NCBI GenBank assembly: GCA_027451265.1
Contig: DAIDJT010000082.1
Span: 1-9,516, forward strand
DNA length: 9,516 nt
DNA from: Bacteroidales bacterium
Lineage (GTDB): Bacteria > Bacteroidota > Bacteroidia > Bacteroidales > VadinHA17
Direction: 5' to 3'
The position numbers and the translations under genes were made by a program. Below are positions 7,501 to 9,516 of this stretch, in pieces. The first letter of the stretch is position 1. Every line of letters begins with the position of its first letter. Under the pieces are notes generated by a model that saw nothing but the letters and a program-made list of their open reading frames with translations, did no database searches and was not told the origin of the DNA.

Positions 7501-8331
7501 ATGAAAAGGAATTACCAGTTTCAGGAAATTGTCCGATCAAGGATAGCAACCTTTGACATATTCGGGATTGGCCTGAAGAAGCATCACATCCCCGCGATGC
7601 TTGAGTTTGATGTCACGGATAGCAGGGCAAGGCTCAGGGAACTCAGGAAGAAAGGAGTCAGCATATCATTCAATGCATGGCTGATTAAGGTTATCGGAAG
7701 TGTGGTTTCAAAACACCCCGAGGCAGCTGCATATCTATATAACAAAAAGAAAATCATAATTTTCAGTGACATTAACGTGTCACTTATCGTTGAAAAGAAG
7801 ACAGGTGATGCAAGGGTTCCGATACCTCTGGTTATAGAAAAGGCAGACAAAAAATCTGCTGCTGAGATCTCGGCTGAGATCGACGTCGCCAAAGGCCAGG
7901 AGCTGAGCCGTGATGATATTGTCTTAAAGAAAAAGTCATCTGCGTACGAAAGGCTTTATTACCGCCTGCCGGGGTCAATAAGGAGACTCTTCTGGAGAAT
8001 TTTGCTGAAAAACCCGAAGGCAGCTTTCCGGACAATGGGCAACGTTTCCGTCACTTCAGTAGGAATGATAGGCAGAGTAAACGGATGGTTCATACACAGA
8101 TCGGTTCATCCCATATCGTTTGGAATAGGCTCCGTGCTCATGAAGCCTGTGGTAATCGGGAATGAGATAAGGAGCAGGGAAATTTTGAATATGACAATCC
8201 TCGTTGACCATGATGTCATAGACGGTGCTCCCATGGTCAGGCTCCTGGGTGACCTGACAGACTTCATCGAAAATGCAAGGGAGACGGACCTGGTTCCGGG
8301 CCCGGAACAAAAAACTGAAGCCGGCTTGTAA
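7501..8331 (+). CDS. Stand-alone 2-oxoacid dehydrogenase E2-type acyltransferase catalytic domain
   Basis: This 276-residue protein matches the catalytic domain of E2 subunits (PF00198), which share the chloramphenicol acetyltransferase fold. AMLEFDVTDSRARLRELRKK (32-51) and VSISFNAWLIKVIGSVVSKH (53-72) are the N-terminal core. NVSVTSVGMIG (181-191) and ISFGIGSVLMKPVV (205-218) are family segments. HDVIDG (237-242) is the HxxxDG active site with catalytic His237 and Asp241. It lacks the lipoyl and subunit-binding domains of true E2 proteins, and no E1 or E3 gene lies nearby, so it is more likely a free acyltransferase than part of a dehydrogenase complex. A basic, aromatic stretch (144-176) interrupts the domain. 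Roughly the last dozen residues lie in repeated DNA (see repeat A1), so the C-terminal tail is probably not conserved. It follows the upstream lipoprotein gene by 41 bp and may share its transcript. The acyl donor and acceptor are unknown. Confidence 0.9.
   Translation: MKRNYQFQEIVRSRIATFDIFGIGLKKHHIPAMLEFDVTDSRARLRELRKKGVSISFNAWLIKVIGSVVSKHPEAAAYLYNKKKIIIFSDINVSLIVEKKTGDARVPIPLVIEKADKKSAAEISAEIDVAKGQELSRDDIVLKKKSSAYERLYYRLPGSIRRLFWRILLKNPKAAFRTMGNVSVTSVGMIGRVNGWFIHRSVHPISFGIGSVLMKPVVIGNEIRSREILNMTILVDHDVIDGAPMVRLLGDLTDFIENARETDLVPGPEQKTEAGL
8293..8308. repeat. 16-bp perfect palindrome inside the 3' end of the acyltransferase gene
   Basis: GTTCCGGGCCCGGAAC reads the same on both strands with no spacer. 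It overlaps the left end of repeat A1 and encodes residues near 265-269 of the acyltransferase. The A2 copy keeps only the inner CGGGCCCG. Confidence 0.6.
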
Positions 8332-8354
8332 CACCGGTCTCCTGTTGACTCACC
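8297..8354. repeat. Direct repeat A1: decayed copy of the tRNA-Gln 3' end and its terminator
   Basis: This 58-bp stretch matches 9205-9260 in the same orientation. Shared exact words are CGGGCCCG (8297-8304 / 9205-9212), AAAAACTGAAGCCGGC (8310-8325 / 9217-9232) and TCCTGTTGAC then CACC (8340-8349, 8351-8354 / 9246-9255, 9257-9260), with small gaps in the hairpin loop. In A2 these words are the tRNA-Gln terminator and acceptor 3' strand. Here the hairpin is imperfect and the tRNA part stops being recognisable within the T-arm. The acyltransferase stop codon (8329-8331) falls in the decayed hairpin loop. Confidence 0.65.
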
Positions 8355-8373
8355 CGCGATTAATCCCCTCCTC

Positions 8374-8421
8374 TCATTTTGGTACGCAGAGAACAATCTT
8401 TGGGACGCAGAGAAAAACCGG
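8374..8421. repeat. Direct repeat B1 with an internal 21-nt period
   Basis: These 48 bp align without gaps to 9078-9125 with 39 identical positions by hand count. Internally GGTACGCAGAGAACAA (8381-8396) and GGGACGCAGAGAAAAA (8402-8417) repeat at 21-nt spacing, two helical turns. It lies 59 bp upstream of the secreted-protein gene. It may be a paired binding site or one copy of a dispersed repeat family. Confidence 0.65.
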
Positions 8422-8480
8422 GATGACTTTTAAGGTCGAACTTTGGCTTAAGATTTAGTATTAACTAACAACCTTAGGCT

Positions 8481-8927
8481 ATGAAAACAAAAACATTTAT
8501 TATGGTGTGCCTGTTAGCCGGCATTGGACTGACACAGCTTTCTGCCCAGAAGCCTGATGTCACAAGATCTTTCAGCTACACGGTCGAACAAGGCTATTGG
8601 TCTCCTGTGTACTGCGAGAATGATCAGGGCGTACTGGTAGTGGTGGATGTAATTACAGGCACAATCGCTTCAAAAGTAGTTGTGCACTATAATAGTAACA
8701 TGTACCAATGGTACATGCTTCAGTGGAGCGGTGAACTGACGAGCGCACTAAATCAGGAAGTTTTTCAGATTCACGAATCCGACAAGATAGACATACCTGA
8801 AACCGATGTTTACTCGTATCATTTCAATCTCGTGGGTAACATGGGAAGCCATTATATTAACTCAGGTATATTAAATATGAATGACTGGACAATTGTTTGT
8901 AACAAATCAGTCTGCCCGGGAAAATAA
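8481..8927 (+). CDS. Small secreted protein of unknown function
   Basis: A 148-residue protein with a clear signal peptide: Lys2 and Lys4, a hydrophobic core at about 6-18, and a likely signal peptidase I site after LSA (20-22), giving a mature protein of about 126 residues. I do not recognise the family. The mature part alternates short beta-type strands, for example GVLVVVDVITGTIASKVVVH (50-69), and is rich in Tyr and Trp. Cysteines C45, C140 and C145 remain after cleavage, and one pair may form a disulfide. There is no T9SS tail and no lipobox, so a periplasmic or surface location is likely. No convincing -33/-7 pair is seen upstream. The gene is a single transcription unit, closed by the terminator at 9032-9063, and sits between repeats A1/B1 and B2/A2. 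That setting suggests it is accessory rather than core. Confidence 0.85.
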   Translation: MKTKTFIMVCLLAGIGLTQLSAQKPDVTRSFSYTVEQGYWSPVYCENDQGVLVVVDVITGTIASKVVVHYNSNMYQWYMLQWSGELTSALNQEVFQIHESDKIDIPETDVYSYHFNLVGNMGSHYINSGILNMNDWTIVCNKSVCPGK

Positions 8928-8940
8928 CAAACGCTGCGGT

Positions 8941-8964
8941 TCAGTTTGTGGTTTTGGAAACTGA
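8941..8964 (+). repeat. Hairpin just after the secreted-protein gene
   Basis: Arms TCAGTTT (8941-8947) and AAACTGA (8958-8964) pair perfectly around a 10-nt loop, 13 nt after the stop codon. No T-tract follows, so it is more likely a 3'-end mRNA structure than a terminator. Confidence 0.4.
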
Positions 8965-9031
8965 CCTGGGCATAAGCTGTACAGCATCAAATCTGAAGTG
9001 ACATATTTATCATCAGGTGTATTTTAATCAG

Positions 9032-9063
9032 AAAGCCCCCGGATCATAAGTCGGGGGCTTTTT
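9032..9063 (+). terminator. Rho-independent terminator of the secreted-protein gene
   Basis: AAAGCCCCCG (9032-9041) pairs with CGGGGGCTTT (9052-9061) around a 10-nt loop, and the run of T continues to 9063. This is a strong GC-rich stem with a T-tract on the plus strand, about 100 nt after the stop at 8927. The reverse strand has only a weak T-run. Confidence 0.85.
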
Positions 9064-9077
9064 CCTGCCATTATTAT

Positions 9078-9125
9078 TCATTCTGGTACGTTTAGAACAA
9101 TCTTCGGGACGAACAGAACAGCCGG
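9078..9125. repeat. Direct repeat B2, partner of B1
   Basis: Same orientation as B1, with 39 of 48 positions identical by hand count. It keeps the 21-nt period (GGTACGTTTAGAACAA at 9085, GGGACGAACAGAACAG at 9106), but the two halves have diverged from each other more than in B1. It lies after the terminator, so it is outside the secreted-protein transcript. Confidence 0.65.
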
Positions 9126-9149
9126 ACGGTCTCGAACCGAACCGACCGT
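9126..9149. repeat. Inverted repeat ACGGTC / GACCGT
   Basis: Six-bp arms (9126-9131, 9144-9149) flank a 12-nt loop containing the short direct repeat CGAACCGAACCGA. No function is evident. Confidence 0.4.
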
Positions 9150-9152
9150 TAA

Positions 9153-9175
9153 GCCCCGGCACGGTGTGCCGGGGC
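9153..9175. repeat. Strong 10-bp inverted repeat with 3-nt loop
   Basis: GCCCCGGCAC (9153-9162) and GTGCCGGGGC (9166-9175) pair perfectly around GGT. It is very GC-rich and has no T-tract on either side, so it is not a standard terminator. It lies between the convergent plus-strand gene and tRNA, where it could block transcription from either side. Confidence 0.55.
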
Positions 9176-9204
9176 AGGGAGGTGTCAGACTGCAGCGCGG
9201 GCTT

Positions 9205-9260
9205 CGGGCCCGTATCAAAAACTGAAGCCGGCATTTCTGCCGGCTTCCTGTTGACCCACC
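9205..9260. repeat. Direct repeat A2: intact copy covering the tRNA-Gln 3' end and terminator
   Basis: Partner of A1 in the same orientation. It covers the tRNA terminator hairpin, the discriminator base, the 3' acceptor strand and the first bases of the T-arm. Its hairpin is perfect here, unlike in A1, so A2 is likely the functional copy. Confidence 0.65.
9217..9247 (-). terminator. Rho-independent terminator of tRNA-Gln
   Basis: On the minus strand GAAGCCGGCA (9247-9238) pairs perfectly with TGCCGGCTTC (9233-9224) around a 4-nt loop, followed after AG by five T (9221-9217). It starts four bases after the tRNA 3' end. Confidence 0.85.
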
Positions 9261-9323
9261 TGGGCTCGAACCAGGACTCTGCGGAACCAAAATCCGACGT
9301 GTTGCCAATTACACCATGGGTCA
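9251..9323 (-). tRNA. tRNA-Gln (anticodon TTG)
   Basis: Read on the minus strand from 9323. The acceptor strands TGACCCA and TGGGTCA pair fully, including the U1-A72 pair typical of glutamine tRNAs. The D-stem is GTGT/ACAC with an AATTGGCA loop. The anticodon loop TTTTGGT places TTG at 9290-9288, reading CAA. The T-arm is CCTGG-TTCGAGC-CCAGG. The anticodon stem has one mismatch at its base (T27/C43). The discriminator is A (9251) and CCA is not encoded. It is followed at once by a perfect terminator and preceded by a consensus -7 box, so it is probably a single-gene unit. Confidence 0.95.
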
Positions 9324-9345
9324 ATCGGCGCCTCATAAGGCGATG

Positions 9346-9353
9346 CAAAATTA
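9346..9353 (-). promoter_or_regulatory. -7 box TAATTTTG of the tRNA-Gln promoter
   Basis: On the minus strand TAATTTTG matches the Bacteroidetes -7 consensus TAnnTTTG at every defined base, 22 nt before the tRNA 5' end. At the -33 position only CTG (9372-9374) is found, 18 bp upstream, which is one base off TTG. A small imperfect hairpin (9324-9344) lies between the box and the tRNA and would fall in the 5' leader. Confidence 0.6.
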
Positions 9354-9370
9354 CTATTTTTCCGGGAATT

Positions 9371-9516
9371 TCAGGTCTGCTCAGTCTCGTAAAAGATGAA
9401 CGGACAGTCAATGAAAGAGTGAATTATCTGACCCAGCTCATACTGATCATCATCACCCTTCGCATAATACCACTCTATGGAAACCATCTCATGGACATTC
9501 GGATAAAGCGCCAGAC
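9371..9516 (-). CDS. 3' end of an unrecognised protein gene (starts off window)
   Basis: The minus strand is open from the right edge to TGA at 9373-9371 in one frame only, giving 47 residues of a C-terminus. It includes VHEMVSIEWYYAKGDDDQY and IDCPFIFYETEQT at the end. The aromatic, acidic composition looks like real protein, and the other two frames stop quickly. I do not recognise the family from this fragment. The tRNA-Gln lies 47 bp downstream on the same strand but has its own -7 box inside that gap. Confidence 0.65.
   Translation of the reverse strand, partial: LALYPNVHEMVSIEWYYAKGDDDQYELGQIIHSFIDCPFIFYETEQT

Larger units (their letters stand above)
8928..9250. other. 323-bp gene-free, hairpin-rich spacer
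   Basis: No coding region is supportable here. In order it holds a hairpin (8941-8964), a GCTGTACAGC palindrome (8976-8985), a plus-strand terminator (9032-9063), repeat B2 (9078-9125), two inverted repeats (9126-9149 and 9153-9175), a short hairpin with arms CGGGC (9198-9202) and GCCCG (9208-9212), and the minus-strand tRNA terminator (9217-9247). It separates convergent transcription units. Open frames crossing it also run through the tRNA and are not genes. Confidence 0.7.

Noticed and set aside
8273..8458. Plus-strand frame of 61 codons containing a repeated FGTQR
   Set aside because: It overlaps the acyltransferase end, and the peptide repeat is just the 21-nt period of B1 read in frame.
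8297..9260. CRISPR array from the A and B repeats
   Set aside because: There are only two diverged copies of each, with irregular spacing and a gene between them.
9028..9411. Minus-strand frames of 76-127 codons
   Set aside because: They run through the tRNA-Gln gene and two terminators.

Overview
The window looks like a chromosomal segment of a Bacteroidetes bacterium, probably a polysaccharide-degrading relative of the Bacteroidales. The lineage call rests on several things. There is a CotH/lamin-tail protein that ends in the start of a type IX secretion (T9SS) C-terminal signal. There are Bacteroidetes-style lipoprotein signals and start regions without Shine-Dalgarno motifs. A perfect TAnnTTTG -7 box lies upstream of a tRNA. 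Base composition is near 50% GC. No species is assigned.

Layout from left to right. A large secreted CotH-kinase-fold protein (minus strand, 1-2129) runs off the left edge. Divergent from it is a RimJ/RimL-type GNAT acetyltransferase (2182-2712). A 234-bp spacer follows, with a nested hairpin and an 11-nt tandem repeat. Next comes a DUF302 protein on the minus strand (2947-3333). From about 3430 to 8331 all genes are on the plus strand: a lipoprotein of the serine beta-lactamase-like family (3499-5226) whose stop codon abuts the start of a GH16 glycosidase (5227-6075), a DUF4256 protein (6138-6710), a lipoprotein resembling a free-standing thermolysin-type propeptide (6854-7459), and a free-standing E2-type acyltransferase catalytic domain (7501-8331). 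The right end holds a small secreted protein of unknown function (8481-8927), a strong terminator, a 200-bp hairpin-rich spacer, a tRNA-Gln(TTG) on the minus strand with its own promoter and terminator, and the 3' end of an unrecognised minus-strand gene that leaves the window.

The clearest functional unit is the serine hydrolase-GH16 pair. Both are envelope or periplasmic proteins, they are translationally coupled, and they are likely co-expressed for cell-surface carbohydrate work. The other plus-strand genes share direction only, and nothing in the sequence ties their functions together.

The most unusual structure is at 8297-9260. Two imperfect direct-repeat pairs are nested in the order A1-B1-gene-B2-A2. 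Pair A contains the 3' end of tRNA-Gln plus its terminator, so the orphan secreted-protein gene sits between what look like a tRNA 3' end and a decayed displaced copy. This resembles the footprint of an insertion at a tRNA gene. No integrase is present, and a mosaic of dispersed intergenic repeats would also explain it.
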